From contig CAYNKA010000004.1 in NCBI GenBank assembly GCA_964397655.1, positions 124,001 to 188,000 on the forward strand: DNA of 64,000 bases, given 5' to 3'. The position numbers and the translations under genes are program-made. This document shows, piece after piece, positions 30,965-39,107 of this stretch. How positions within the stretch are numbered: the stretch's first letter is position 1; every line of letters starts with the position of its first letter. The stretch is from CAYNKA01 sp964397655 (GTDB lineage: Bacteria > Spirochaetota > Spirochaetia > DTKZ01). The notes under the pieces were generated by a model. It saw nothing but the letters and a program-made list of their open reading frames with translations, did not search any database and was not told the origin of the DNA.

Positions 30965-32236
30965 TCAGCGGACCGACTTCTCGAGGAGATCGAAGAAGCC
31001 TGGGAAGGTCACGCCGGCGGCTTCCGCGGTCTCGATCCTCGTCTCGCCCGCGGCTCCGAGGCCGGCGACCGCGAGCGCCATGACCACGCGGTGGTCCCCG
31101 CGGCCGTCCGTGAGGGCGCCTTTCAGCCCGACCCCGCCCCGGATCTCGAGCCCGTCCGGGAGCTCCTTCACGTCCGCGCCGAGCTTCGCGAGCTCGGCCG
31201 CCATGACGGCGATGCGGTCGGTCTCCTTGAGACGGGCCTGGGGCACGTTGAGGAGCCGGGTCGTCCCCTCGGCGTAGCAGGCGGCGGCGGCGAGGGCCGG
31301 AAGCGCGTCCGGTATCGCGTTCATGTCGATGTCGCGGCCGCGAAGCCTTCTCCCGGCGATCCGGATTCCCGAGGAGCCGGCCTCGACCGCGCAGCCGAGG
31401 GACTCGAGGATGCCGACCACGGCCTTGTCGCCCTGGCTGTCGCCCATGTCGAGGCCGAGGAGGGTGAGCTCGGAGCCGGTGACCGCGGCGGCGCAGAGGA
31501 AGAAGGTCGCGGAGGAGAAGTCGCCGGGGACCCGCTTCTCGAAGGCGCGGTAGCGCTGGCCGCCGGGAACGCGAAACCGTTCGAGTCCGTTTCGCTCGAG
31601 GGCGACGCCCTGCTCCTCCAGCCAGCGGAGCGTCATCTCCACGTACGGCCGCTCGTGGAGGAGGGGGACCTCGATGACCGTCTCGGCGGCTTCGGCGAGC
31701 GGGGCCGAGATGAGCAGGCTCGAGAGGTACTGACTCGTCGGGCATTCGATGGAGGTCCTGCCTCCTTTCCAGGGACCTCGGACGGTGAAGGGGGCCTTTC
31801 CGTCGCCCCGCTCGGAGCTCACCTCCGCGCCGAGATCGGCGAGGCTCGCGAGGAGGTTTCCCGCCGGCCGCGAACGGATCTGGGCGTCGCCGGTGAAGGT
31901 GATCGGCCGGTCCGCGAGCGCAGCGATCGAGGCCGCGAGGTAGAGCGTCGTGCCGGAGTTCCCCACGTCGACCGGCCCGTCCGGGACCTCGGGCTTGCCG
32001 CCCGTCCCTGTCACCTCGAGGACGCGCTCGCCGCCGCGGGAGGATTCCCGCACGTCGGCTCCGAAGCGCCTGCAGGCCTCGATGCACGACCTGGCGTCCG
32101 CGGAATCGAGGGGATTGAGGATGGAGCTCCTTCCCTTCGCGAGGGACGCGATGAGGAGGGCCCGTATGGTATGGGACTTGGAGGCCGGGACGAGGACGGT
32201 GCCCCCGAGCTTGGATCTTCGTACGACGGCGATCAT
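30965..32236 (-). CDS. aroA: 3-phosphoshikimate 1-carboxyvinyltransferase (EPSP synthase)
   Basis: 423 residues, two inverse alpha/beta domains. Conserved PASKSHTIRALLIASLA (residues ~17-33; the usual NR is replaced by HT), DVGNSGTTLYLAAS, SQYLSSLLISAPLA, DMNAIPDALPALAAAA and ARLKETDRI. Sixth step of the shikimate pathway, complementing the DAHP synthase fusion at 9.4 kb, although the genes are not clustered. ATG at 32236 fits the family (MIAVVRRSKLGG) and follows a -10 box by 6 nt. Confidence 0.94.
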   Translation of the reverse strand: MIAVVRRSKLGGTVLVPASKSHTIRALLIASLAKGRSSILNPLDSADARSCIEACRRFGADVRESSRGGERVLEVTGTGGKPEVPDGPVDVGNSGTTLYLAASIAALADRPITFTGDAQIRSRPAGNLLASLADLGAEVSSERGDGKAPFTVRGPWKGGRTSIECPTSQYLSSLLISAPLAEAAETVIEVPLLHERPYVEMTLRWLEEQGVALERNGLERFRVPGGQRYRAFEKRVPGDFSSATFFLCAAAVTGSELTLLGLDMGDSQGDKAVVGILESLGCAVEAGSSGIRIAGRRLRGRDIDMNAIPDALPALAAAACYAEGTTRLLNVPQARLKETDRIAVMAAELAKLGADVKELPDGLEIRGGVGLKGALTDGRGDHRVVMALAVAGLGAAGETRIETAEAAGVTFPGFFDLLEKSVR

Positions 32237-32242
32237 GACGCC

Positions 32243-32271
32243 ATCATAGCAGATCGAGCATTGCCCGAGAA
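32243..32271 (-). promoter_or_regulatory. Promoter of aroA, predicted leaderless
   Basis: TATGAT (32248-32243) 6 nt before the ATG at 32236; weak -35 TTCTCG (32271-32266) at 17 nt. Confidence 0.45.
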
Positions 32272-32290
32272 TGGGATCATGGCCTATACT
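32261..32290 (+). promoter_or_regulatory. Promoter of avtA
   Basis: TTGCCC (32261-32266), 18-nt spacer, TATACT (32285-32290); then a ~20-nt leader with AAGGAG before ATG 32317. Its -35 overlaps the aroA -35 on the other strand by one base. Confidence 0.6.
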
Positions 32291-32316
32291 CGAAGGCATT
32301 CAAGGAGCGTAGGATC

Positions 32317-33567
32317 ATGGAACTTTCCCTCTTCGGCGAAAAATTCACCGGCCGTTCCGGCATTCTCGAACTCATGGACGACCTCGCCCTCGCCCTCCAG
32401 GGGAGCGAGAAGAAGTACATGCTCGGGGGCGGAAACCCCGCCTGCATTCCGGAGGTGAACGCGGTCTGGAGGAGGAGGCTGAAGGAGATCCTCGAATCCC
32501 CGGGCGAGATGGAGAGAATGCTCGGCAATTACGACAGCGCCCAGGCGAACTCCGCCTTCGCCGAAGCCCTCGCCGCTCTCCTCCGCGAGCAATTCGGCTG
32601 GCCTCTTTCCGCGGAGAACATCGCGGTGACGAACGGGAGCCAGAGCGCCTGCTTCCTCTTCTACAACCTCTTCGGCGGCCGGGGAAAGGACGGAAGCCCG
32701 CGGCGCATCGTCTTCCCCCTCTGCCCCGAGTACATCGGCTACGCGGACCAGGGGATCGAGCCCGGCCAGTTCCTCGCCTTCCCCTCGCGCATCGAGGAAC
32801 TTCCCGAGAACAGCTTCAAGTATCACGTCGACTTCGACGGCCTCGTACTTCCTCGGGACGCCGCCGCCGTCGCCGTTTCCCGGCCCACGAACCCGACGGG
32901 CAACGTCCTCTCGGACGATGAGGTCCGCAAACTCGCGCGGCTCGCCGCGGAGAAGGGCATTCCGCTCTTCCTCGACAACGCCTACGGGCTTCCCTTCCCC
33001 CGCATCATATTCGAGGACGTCGCGCCCTACTGGGACGAGAACGTCATCTACAGCATGAGCCTCTCGAAGCTCGGCCTGCCTTCGGTAAGGACCGGCATCA
33101 TCATCGCCCGAAAGGAGATCGTGAAGGCCTTCGCCGCGGCCAACGCGATAGTGAACCTCGCGAACGGAGGCGTCGGCCAGATCCTCGTCGAGCCTCTCAT
33201 CAGGAGCGGCGAAATTCTCGACATCAGCGAGAAGTTCATACGGCCCTTCTACCGGAACCGTTCGCGCGATACGATCCGGTGGATACGGCAGAGCTTCCCG
33301 AAGAACCTCGACTATGCGGTGCACAAGAGCCAGGGCGCCATCTTCCTCTGGATCTGGTTCAAGAATCTCTCCGTCTCCTCCAAGGAGCTCTACGAGAGGC
33401 TCAAGAAGCGCAACGTCGTCGTGGTGCCGGGCGAGTACTTCTTCTTCGGCCTGGAGCGCGATTGGCCCCACAGCAGGCAGTGCATCCGTTTCAACTACGC
33501 GGCGAACGAGGCGGACGTGAGGCGGGGGATCGAGATCATCGCCGAGGAGACCGCGAAGCTAGTCTAG
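32317..33567 (+). CDS. avtA: Valine-pyruvate aminotransferase
   Basis: 416 residues, PLP-dependent fold type I. Recognised by near-continuous similarity to E. coli AvtA: LSLFGEKFTGRSGI at the start, YMLGGGNPACIPE, NIAVTNGSQSACF, PLCPEYIGYADQGIEP, VSRPTNPTGNV, LFLDNAYGLPFP and the PLP lysine in SMSLSKLGLP. The C-terminus keeps GEYFFFGLERDWPH. Transfers the amino group between valine and pyruvate (alanine). AAGGAG 10 nt upstream, conventional leader. Last 9 nt overlap the convergent DUF2877 gene. Confidence 0.94.
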   Translation: MELSLFGEKFTGRSGILELMDDLALALQGSEKKYMLGGGNPACIPEVNAVWRRRLKEILESPGEMERMLGNYDSAQANSAFAEALAALLREQFGWPLSAENIAVTNGSQSACFLFYNLFGGRGKDGSPRRIVFPLCPEYIGYADQGIEPGQFLAFPSRIEELPENSFKYHVDFDGLVLPRDAAAVAVSRPTNPTGNVLSDDEVRKLARLAAEKGIPLFLDNAYGLPFPRIIFEDVAPYWDENVIYSMSLSKLGLPSVRTGIIIARKEIVKAFAAANAIVNLANGGVGQILVEPLIRSGEILDISEKFIRPFYRNRSRDTIRWIRQSFPKNLDYAVHKSQGAIFLWIWFKNLSVSSKELYERLKKRNVVVVPGEYFFFGLERDWPHSRQCIRFNYAANEADVRRGIEIIAEETAKLV

Positions 33568-34473
33568 GCCGAAGACGAGGCCGGCGAGCGCGTCGGTCCC
33601 CGAGGTTGAGCCGTGAGACAGGGCCTTCGCGACCGCCTCCTCCTCCCCGGCGGGGCCCTTCGCGGCGGCCCAGGCTCCGACGAACTCGTGAAGGTAATAG
33701 GGGAAACGCCGGTCGAGGGCGCCCTCCAGAAGGGTTCTGCCCGCCGGGGTGGTCGAGCCGAACCTGCCTCGGATCGATGCTGCCGCGGCGGGCGGGAGTT
33801 TTTCTCCCGCGACGGCTTTCGCGAGAAGGCAGCCGGCGAGAAAGTCGTCCCCGGAAGGCGTGAGACCGGGACCGAGTCCGACGAGACTTCCGAGCCAGTC
33901 GGCGGGAGCACTTGCCGCGGGGTGCTTTACCCCTCCGCCGCGCCGTGCGCCGGCGAGCTTCCGCGCGAAGCGGGCCGCGGGCGACTCCGACTTGCCGTCG
34001 ACCAGACCGAGGAGCCCTTCCGGGCTTCCCCGCCGGGCGAGCAGATCCCTCAGTGAAGCCGAGCCTCCGAGGCGGATCTTGGCGAAGAAGGCCGACACGA
34101 GGGTTTTCCGTATCCTTCCGCTCCAGCGCACGGCGTGCCGCAGCGAGATTCTCCCCACGATACCTCCTCGGTTCGAGAGCGTGACGAATCCTCGCCGATG
34201 ATCCGCCGACGCTTCGGTGCCGATGCCGCAAACGGCGAGGAGACTCGCGTCGTCGAGGAGGATCGCATAGGGGGAGAGAGCCGGGAGCTTAGCGGTCAGC
34301 GTGATGAGAACCCCTTCCGAGGAGAGGACGTTCACGATGCCGTCCGAGACTCCGACCACCGTACCGGCCGTTTTCCACCGATTCGCCGAAGCCCCGATGA
34401 TTCGGGCGTCGCATGAATAAAAATCCTTAAAATATGTAATTTTATTCGTTTTTTCCCTTCCGACCCTTGCCAA
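33559..34473 (-). CDS. DUF2877 (AllH-like) protein, start uncertain
   Basis: About 304 residues if it starts at TTG 34473 (GGAG 9 nt upstream). The C-terminal half has the family hallmark GLGPGLTPSGDDFLAGCLLA. DUF2877 proteins include AllH, a subunit of oxamate carbamoyltransferase in allantoin breakdown, and others of unknown role. The N-terminus is ambiguous: the domain begins around DARIIGASANRWK, and an ATG with AAGGA 8 nt upstream exists at 34413 but in another frame, so a frameshift or sequence error near the start is possible. Divergent from a purine/uracil-type permease, which supports a purine catabolic link. Confidence 0.75.
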   Translation of the reverse strand: MARVGREKTNKITYFKDFYSCDARIIGASANRWKTAGTVVGVSDGIVNVLSSEGVLITLTAKLPALSPYAILLDDASLLAVCGIGTEASADHRRGFVTLSNRGGIVGRISLRHAVRWSGRIRKTLVSAFFAKIRLGGSASLRDLLARRGSPEGLLGLVDGKSESPAARFARKLAGARRGGGVKHPAASAPADWLGSLVGLGPGLTPSGDDFLAGCLLAKAVAGEKLPPAAAASIRGRFGSTTPAGRTLLEGALDRRFPYYLHEFVGAWAAAKGPAGEEEAVAKALSHGSTSGTDALAGLVFGLD

Positions 34474-34496
34474 AAAGAATAAACTCCACTTATAAT
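34467..34496 (+). promoter_or_regulatory. Promoter of the NCS2 permease
   Basis: TTGCCA (34467-34472), 18-nt spacer, TATAAT (34491-34496). Strong match. Transcription should start near 34503. Confidence 0.7.
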
Positions 34497-34502
34497 CCGC
34501 GC

Positions 34503-34723
34503 AAGGGTTCGGACGTCTTTTTTCCTTTCCTTCCGACCAGCCCGTTTTCGTGATCCTTGAAATCGTGCACACCTGAACAGTAAAGCCTGGGCTTTTCATA
34601 CGAACGCTCGCTCTCGAGGAGGTGCAACGAAGAAAGACCACAGTCTCACGGTGACGGGCGGTTCTACCGCAAAATCTCGTTTTTTCCACCGACAAAGTCC
34701 GATTTTTTGGAAAGGAGAAGAGA
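34503..34723 (+). promoter_or_regulatory. Long structured leader of the NCS2 permease (riboswitch candidate, class unassigned)
   Basis: About 220 nt between the predicted transcription start and the permease ATG, far longer than any other leader here. Possible pairings: GGTTCGG/CCGACC near the 5' end, AGCCC with GGGCT across ~50 nt, TGCAC (34566) with GTGCA (34622), GCGGT-TCT-ACCGC (34658-34670) and CGGTG with CACCG. AAAGGAG lies 7 nt before the ATG. No match to purine, preQ1, ZTP, guanidine or c-di-GMP cores that I can recall. Confidence 0.4.
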
Positions 34724-36106
34724 ATGGCGAATGAAAGTCAATCGAAGGTCCTGGGATACCTGCCGAGCGACACGCCGCCTTTCGGCGCGATGCTCAGCCT
34801 GGGATTCCAGCAGGTGCTCACCATGTTTCCCGCCACCGTCCTGGTGGCGATTCTCACGAAGTTCGACGTGAGCGTCACTCTGCTCGCGTCGGGCATCGGA
34901 ACCATCGTCGCGCTTTTCGTCTCGGGACGCAGGATTCCGATGTATTACGGTTCGAGCTTCAGCTACATCAGCGTCGTCATCACCACCATGAACCTCTACG
35001 CGAAGGACGCCTTCTCGAACCAGGCGGTCCACTACGTAGCCGAAGGTGTCAGGATCGTCCAGGTGGGCATCATCGGGACCGGCGTGCTCGAAATCCTGGT
35101 CGGGCTCCTCATCATGAGGGCGGGCAAGGCCGCGCTCGACAAGGTCCTGCCCCCGATCATCACGGGCAGCGTCGCCGTGATCATCGGCGTCGCCCTGGCA
35201 GGCGTCGCTCTCGGCGAGTCGTCCGCCAACTGGTTCGTGGCCTTCGTGACCCTGGTGGCGACCGTCGTCTTCTCGGTCTACCTCCAGGGCAAGGGCCTGC
35301 TCGGCATGCTCCCGATCCTCATGGGGGCGATCGTGGGATACGTCGTTTCCGCCTTCATGGGAATCGTGGAATTCAAGCTCATCGCCGACGCCGCCTGGCT
35401 CAGGATTCCCGCGATCACCTTGCCCGCCTTCGAAGATCCCCGCGCCTGGGGCTCCATCCTGAGCATCGCCCTCATCGCAATCGCGACCATCCCGGAAAGC
35501 ACCGCGCACCTCTATCAGATGAGCCTCTACATCGACGCTCTCGCCAAGGAACTGGGCAAGCCTGTCCTCGAGATCAAGAAGCTCATCGGCCTCAACCTGG
35601 TCGCGGACGGCGCGGACGACATCGTGGTCGGTATGCTCGGCGGCTGCGCCGGTACGAACTACGGCGAGAACAACAGCCTCATGGCGATCACGCGGAACTA
35701 TTCGGTTCCCGTCCTCATCTGCGCCGGCGTCATCGCGGTTCTCCTCGGTTTCGTCGGAAAGCTGGCGGCTCTCGTCAACACGATTCCCGTCGCGGTCACC
35801 GGAGGCCTCTCGATCTACCTCTTCGGCGTCATCGGCATGCAGGGTATCGCGCTCATCCAGTCCGAGAAGGTCAACCTCTTCGAACCGCGGCAGCTCGCCG
35901 TCGGGTCGACGATCATCATCCTCGGAATCGGCGGGAACCTGGGGCTCAAGGACGGTCTCTTCCCCTTCCCGATTCCCGGTGTCTTCCCGAGCGGCATCCC
36001 CGCGATCGTCTTCGCGGCCCTGGTGGGAATACTCCTGAACCTGCTCTTCCTCGTTCTTCCCCCCTCGATGTTCGGAGTGAAGGAAAGGGAGAACATCAAC
36101 CTTTAG
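34724..36106 (+). CDS. NCS2-family uracil/xanthine-type permease
   Basis: 460 residues with about 14 hydrophobic segments, nucleobase-cation symporter-2 (UraA/PbuX) family. Landmarks: FGAMLSLGFQQVLTMFPATV in helix 1, PMYYGSSFSYI in the substrate-binding re-entrant strand, IALIAIATIPESTAHLYQ with the acidic residue of helix 8, and GCAGTNYGENNSLMAIT (the QFNPNTG-like second motif). The TIPEST motif favours uracil or purine uptake; the substrate cannot be fixed by eye. Preceded by a long leader, followed by a strong terminator, so it is monocistronic. Confidence 0.9.
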   Translation: MANESQSKVLGYLPSDTPPFGAMLSLGFQQVLTMFPATVLVAILTKFDVSVTLLASGIGTIVALFVSGRRIPMYYGSSFSYISVVITTMNLYAKDAFSNQAVHYVAEGVRIVQVGIIGTGVLEILVGLLIMRAGKAALDKVLPPIITGSVAVIIGVALAGVALGESSANWFVAFVTLVATVVFSVYLQGKGLLGMLPILMGAIVGYVVSAFMGIVEFKLIADAAWLRIPAITLPAFEDPRAWGSILSIALIAIATIPESTAHLYQMSLYIDALAKELGKPVLEIKKLIGLNLVADGADDIVVGMLGGCAGTNYGENNSLMAITRNYSVPVLICAGVIAVLLGFVGKLAALVNTIPVAVTGGLSIYLFGVIGMQGIALIQSEKVNLFEPRQLAVGSTIIILGIGGNLGLKDGLFPFPIPGVFPSGIPAIVFAALVGILLNLLFLVLPPSMFGVKERENINL

Positions 36107-36131
36107 GGATCCTTTCTGCTTCGATGCTGCG

Positions 36132-36163
36132 GGCCTCTCCGGCGACGGAGAGGCCTTTTCTTT
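36132..36163 (+). terminator. Rho-independent terminator of the NCS2 permease gene
   Basis: 10-bp perfect stem GGCCTCTCCG/CGGAGAGGCC with a GCGA tetraloop, then TTTTCTTT. Confidence 0.92.
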
Positions 36164-36194
36164 CCGGGACCCGCGGCGATCCGAGGCAGGTTCT

Positions 36195-36788
36195 TCAGCC
36201 CTTTGCGTCGGGCTGGACGAGGAGCTGCGAGGCGAGCGGACCGTCGTCGAAACGCCGCCCCGACACGGGATCGAAGACCGTTCCGTCCCCGGCGCAGCGA
36301 TACAGGCGCATCCAGGTTTCGATGCCGCGCCGGACCGCCTCCCGAGAGGCGATCTCCGCGTCGATTCTTCGCCTGTGGCGGAGAAGAATCCTTTTTCGCG
36401 CGAGGAGGTAGGCGAGAAGGGAAACGACGAGGAGCGCCGCCGAGGCGGGAAGCTGCGAGGATCCGCTCGAGTGCATGCTGTAGAGGGGCAGGAGGGCGAT
36501 GACGAAGAATCCGGCGACCGCGACGTCGGGGTGGACGATGCGCGTAACGGTCTTCCGTCCTTCGGGAGGCGCGACGAGACGCACGATTTCCCGAAGCCGC
36601 GAGACTCTCTCCATCCTGCCTTCCGGGCGAAGACTCTCGCCGTAATGACGGTTCAAGGTATCGGGAACCGCACCCTTGGGATCGGAGAGGAGCGAAAGCG
36701 CTTCGACGTAGAGCTTTCCGATCTTGTCGATCGCGGCCGAAGAACCGCAGGCCGGGCATCGGACTTCTTCCTTACTCGTTTCCGTCAT
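36195..36788 (-). CDS. Zinc-ribbon-like membrane protein, function unknown
   Basis: 197 residues. An N-terminal CPACG pair suggests half a zinc ribbon; no second pair is seen, so metal binding would need a dimer. Two membrane helices at ~90-107 and ~113-130 (VAGFFVIALLPLYSM, ASAALLVVSLLAYLLA) are followed by a basic helix RKRILLRHRRR and a C-terminal cytoplasmic segment. AAGGAA lies next to the ATG. Third of a leftward trio ptsN, small membrane protein, this gene. No family recognised. Confidence 0.65.
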   Translation of the reverse strand: MTETSKEEVRCPACGSSAAIDKIGKLYVEALSLLSDPKGAVPDTLNRHYGESLRPEGRMERVSRLREIVRLVAPPEGRKTVTRIVHPDVAVAGFFVIALLPLYSMHSSGSSQLPASAALLVVSLLAYLLARKRILLRHRRRIDAEIASREAVRRGIETWMRLYRCAGDGTVFDPVSGRRFDDGPLASQLLVQPDAKG

Positions 36789-36795
36789 GGTTCCT

Positions 36796-37065
36796 TCAGA
36801 CCGCGAGCTGGAAAACGAGGAATCCCAAGGTCACCGGGACCCACCAGTAGGGCTGAGCTTCCGGGGGAAAATAGCCGGGCGAGGCCATCAACGCGCCGAG
36901 GAATGCGAGGGCCATCCCCGCTACAGCCGCGGGCCATCTCCTGATGAGATTCGTCCGGCCGCCGGAATCCCGGGTCGAGCCGCGCCTTTTCTGGACGCGG
37001 ATGAGGCGAAAATAGAAGGCGAGAGCGGCTGCTATGCAGACCAGGACGCCCGCGTCGAGTCTCAT
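36796..37065 (-). CDS. Small membrane protein, function unknown
   Basis: 89 residues with three hydrophobic segments: ~5-20 (AGVLVCIAAALAFYF), ~45-64 (AAVAGMALAFLGALMA) and ~72-88 (YWWVPVTLGFLVFQLAV), separated by a very basic loop. Lies 6 nt after the ptsN stop and 7 nt before the zinc-ribbon membrane protein, so most likely co-transcribed. No homologue known to me. Confidence 0.6.
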   Translation of the reverse strand: MRLDAGVLVCIAAALAFYFRLIRVQKRRGSTRDSGGRTNLIRRWPAAVAGMALAFLGALMASPGYFPPEAQPYWWVPVTLGFLVFQLAV

Positions 37066-37071
37066 GGGAAT

Positions 37072-37524
37072 CTACGTCCGTTCGGCGAGTATCTGCAGAA
37101 TCGTCCTGGCATCCCTGGCCTCGAGGAGCTTCTTGCGCTTGGATTCGCTGCGAAGGAGCTGGCTGATTTCGGAAAGGAACTGGATGTGCGGACCGGTTCT
37201 GTGGCTCGGCGAGATGGTCATGATGAAGATGCGGCACGGCTTTCCGTCGAGCGAGTTGAATTCCACGGGTTTCCGGGAGACTCCCACGCAGGCGACGAGT
37301 TCGTCGACCGCGTCGGTCTTGCCGTGCGGGATGGCTATGCCGTTCTCCATTCCCGTCGACATCTTGTTTTCCCGGTTCATGATGGCGTCGAGGGCTGCTT
37401 CCCGGTTTTTCACCTTGCCGGTACCGACGATGAGGTCGAGGAGTTCTTCGATGATCTCCTGTTTCTGGGTTCCTTCGAGGTCGGCTGTCACGGTTTCCAA
37501 TGTGAGGTATTTGAGCAGGGACAT
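37072..37524 (-). CDS. ptsN: PTS EIIA protein, nitrogen-regulatory (PtsN/fructose) type
   Basis: 150 residues, single EIIA domain of the mannitol-fructose-Ntr class. Phosphoryl-accepting His in GMENGIAIPHGKTDAV (about residue 67), then the conserved FIMTISPSHRTGPHIQFLSEISQLL. No EIIB or EIIC is encoded nearby. Spirochaetes such as Treponema are known to keep HPr, EI and PtsN without sugar permeases, so a regulatory role is expected. Start codon 6 nt after the predicted -10; no ribosome site. Confidence 0.9.
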   Translation of the reverse strand: MSLLKYLTLETVTADLEGTQKQEIIEELLDLIVGTGKVKNREAALDAIMNRENKMSTGMENGIAIPHGKTDAVDELVACVGVSRKPVEFNSLDGKPCRIFIMTISPSHRTGPHIQFLSEISQLLRSESKRKKLLEARDARTILQILAERT

Positions 37525-37530
37525 GATGAT

Positions 37531-37559
37531 ACATTAAAAGGCATCCCGGTTTGTGTCAA
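37531..37559 (-). promoter_or_regulatory. Promoter of ptsN, predicted leaderless
   Basis: Perfect TTGACA (37559-37554), 17-nt spacer, weak -10 TAATGT (37536-37531), 6 nt to the ATG at 37524. TTTAAT two bases upstream is an alternative -10 with a 15-nt spacer. Confidence 0.5.
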
Positions 37560-37574
37560 GGTCAAAGAAGCTTG

Positions 37575-37603
37575 TTCACAGGGCGTGGGGAATCTGGTAT
37601 GCT
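37575..37603 (+). promoter_or_regulatory. Promoter of the 130-residue conserved protein, predicted leaderless
   Basis: TTCACA (37575-37580), 17-nt spacer, TATGCT (37598-37603), 6 nt to ATG 37610. Confidence 0.6.
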
Positions 37604-37609
37604 CGATCC

Positions 37610-38002
37610 ATGGTAATGTCGGAAAAGTACTATCGTTCCCTGGACAAGCTGAAGAGCCGGCTTCGGGACGAGGGCCTGAAAACGACCGTCGGCGCCGTCC
37701 AGGAAGCCTTCGAATCTTCCATGGGGAAGGTTCCCGAGGACCTCGCGCGGGCGGTTTTCCTCCGGTTTCTCGACGGTTTCAACAGGAGCGGAAAGGCCGA
37801 AGGGGAATTCATCGAATCCGCATATTCCCTGGGGCCTTTCATCGACGTCTTTTGGATGGAGTACGACGCGAAGGAGGACCCTCTCTCCGGGGACGACTGG
37901 GTCTTCCTCAGGGAGACCGTCAACGAGGCGGCCGGAGAACTCGACCTCAAGATCCTCACCTACGTCATGCAGCTCATCGTCGAGCACGGGAAGATCCGCT
38001 AG
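37610..38002 (+). CDS. Conserved small protein, function unknown
   Basis: 130 residues, acidic, predicted mostly helical, no signal or membrane segment. Features LDKLKSRLRDEGLKTTVGAV, a central DLARAVFLRFLDGFNRSGKAEGEF and a C-terminal helix LDLKILTYVMQLIVEHGKI. I do not recognise a family. Divergent from ptsN across ~85 nt that hold both promoters. The first of two ATGs (37610, 37616) is chosen because the -10 is exactly 6 nt before it. Confidence 0.7.
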   Translation: MVMSEKYYRSLDKLKSRLRDEGLKTTVGAVQEAFESSMGKVPEDLARAVFLRFLDGFNRSGKAEGEFIESAYSLGPFIDVFWMEYDAKEDPLSGDDWVFLRETVNEAAGELDLKILTYVMQLIVEHGKIR

Positions 38003-38040
38003 GCGGAGAGCTTCCCGGCTTCTTCATCGTTCGGGATTCG

Positions 38041-39012
38041 TCACGCGTTGACCACGTTGACCGGCTTGCCTGCGAGGTAGGCCTTAATGTTTTCCGCGGC
38101 TGTGTGCATGAGCCTTTTCCTCGCCTCGAGGGCCGCCCACGCTATGTGGGGGGTGACGATGCAGTTTCTCGCGGACAGGAGCGGATTGTCCTTGGCCGGC
38201 GGTTCCGCGAATCCCACGACATCGAGCGCCGCGCCCGCGATCTCACCCGCGTTCAATGCGTCCGCGAGATCCTCGTCCACGACGAGTCCGCCGCGGGACG
38301 CGTTGACGAGGAAGGCGCTTTTCTTCATGAGTTTCAAGGACTTCTTGTTGATCATGCCGGTGTTCTCCGGGAAAAGAGGGCAGTTAAGGCTGACGACGTC
38401 CGACCGCGAAAGCAGGTCGTCGATCTCCGCCCATTCGAAGGGATAGGAGGGCGGATTTCCCCGGTACGTGTCGTGCGCGATCACCTTCATCCCGAGGGCG
38501 GCTCCGATCTCCCCGACCCTGCGGCCTATGCGGCCGAAACCCACGATGCCGAGGGTGAGGCCGTACAATTCGATGAGAGGATGGTCCCATACCGAGAAGT
38601 CGGATTGATTCGACCACCGTCCGGCGCGGACGGCGTCGCTGTGGTAGCCTACGCGGTGGCAGAGCTCGAGGAGCAGTGCGAATACGAACTGGGAAACGGC
38701 GTTCGTCCCGTATTCGGGGATGTTCGTCACGGGGATGCCTTTCGCCTTCGCATGGGCGGAATCGACGATATTGTATCCCGTTGCCAGGACTCCGATGTAT
38801 TTCAGCCTTGGCAGCCGATCCATGTCCGACTTGGTGATCGGAGTCTTGTTCGTGATGAGCATGTCGGCGTCCTTGCCGCGCGGGACCACGTCCTCGGGAT
38901 TCGTCGTTCGATCGTATACGGTGACCGAGCCGACGGCTTCGAGTTCGGTCCAGGGATTGTCTCCCGGGTTGAGGGTGTAACCGTCGAGAACGACGATGAC
39001 GGGTTTTGACAT
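38041..39012 (-). CDS. D-2-hydroxyacid dehydrogenase (glycerate dehydrogenase-like)
   Basis: 323 residues. NAD-binding Rossmann motif GLTLGIVGFGRIGRRV at ~145-160, catalytic Arg in LVNASRGGLVVDE, Glu in AALDVVGFAEPP and His in CIVTPHIAWAALEAR. Closest in feel to glycerate/hydroxypyruvate dehydrogenases because of the DGYTLNPGDNPW opening. GAGGAGGAA lies 6 nt before the ATG, a strong conventional ribosome site, with TATAGT about 28 nt upstream. Could also act on other 2-ketoacids. Confidence 0.9.
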   Translation of the reverse strand: MSKPVIVVLDGYTLNPGDNPWTELEAVGSVTVYDRTTNPEDVVPRGKDADMLITNKTPITKSDMDRLPRLKYIGVLATGYNIVDSAHAKAKGIPVTNIPEYGTNAVSQFVFALLLELCHRVGYHSDAVRAGRWSNQSDFSVWDHPLIELYGLTLGIVGFGRIGRRVGEIGAALGMKVIAHDTYRGNPPSYPFEWAEIDDLLSRSDVVSLNCPLFPENTGMINKKSLKLMKKSAFLVNASRGGLVVDEDLADALNAGEIAGAALDVVGFAEPPAKDNPLLSARNCIVTPHIAWAALEARKRLMHTAAENIKAYLAGKPVNVVNA

Positions 39013-39073
39013 GGGTATTCCTCCTCGTGAGTTTGCACACACTATAGGGGAAATGAATTCACGTGTCGAGTGT

Positions 39074-39101
39074 TTCCCAACCCGGCCGAAACGGCTATAA
39101 T
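39074..39101 (+). promoter_or_regulatory. Promoter of the flavodoxin gene, predicted leaderless
   Basis: Consensus TATAAT (39096-39101) 6 nt before ATG 39108; -35 TTCCCA (39074-39079) at 16 nt. Confidence 0.6.
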
Positions 39102-39107
39102 GATTCC

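Noticed and set aside
34560..34690. SAH-type or purine riboswitch in the permease leader (CGAGGAGGTGCAACG and GGTTCTACC resemble parts of their cores).
   Set aside because: The remaining core elements (GCCAGGCTCG for SAH; the loop-loop arms for purine) are missing.
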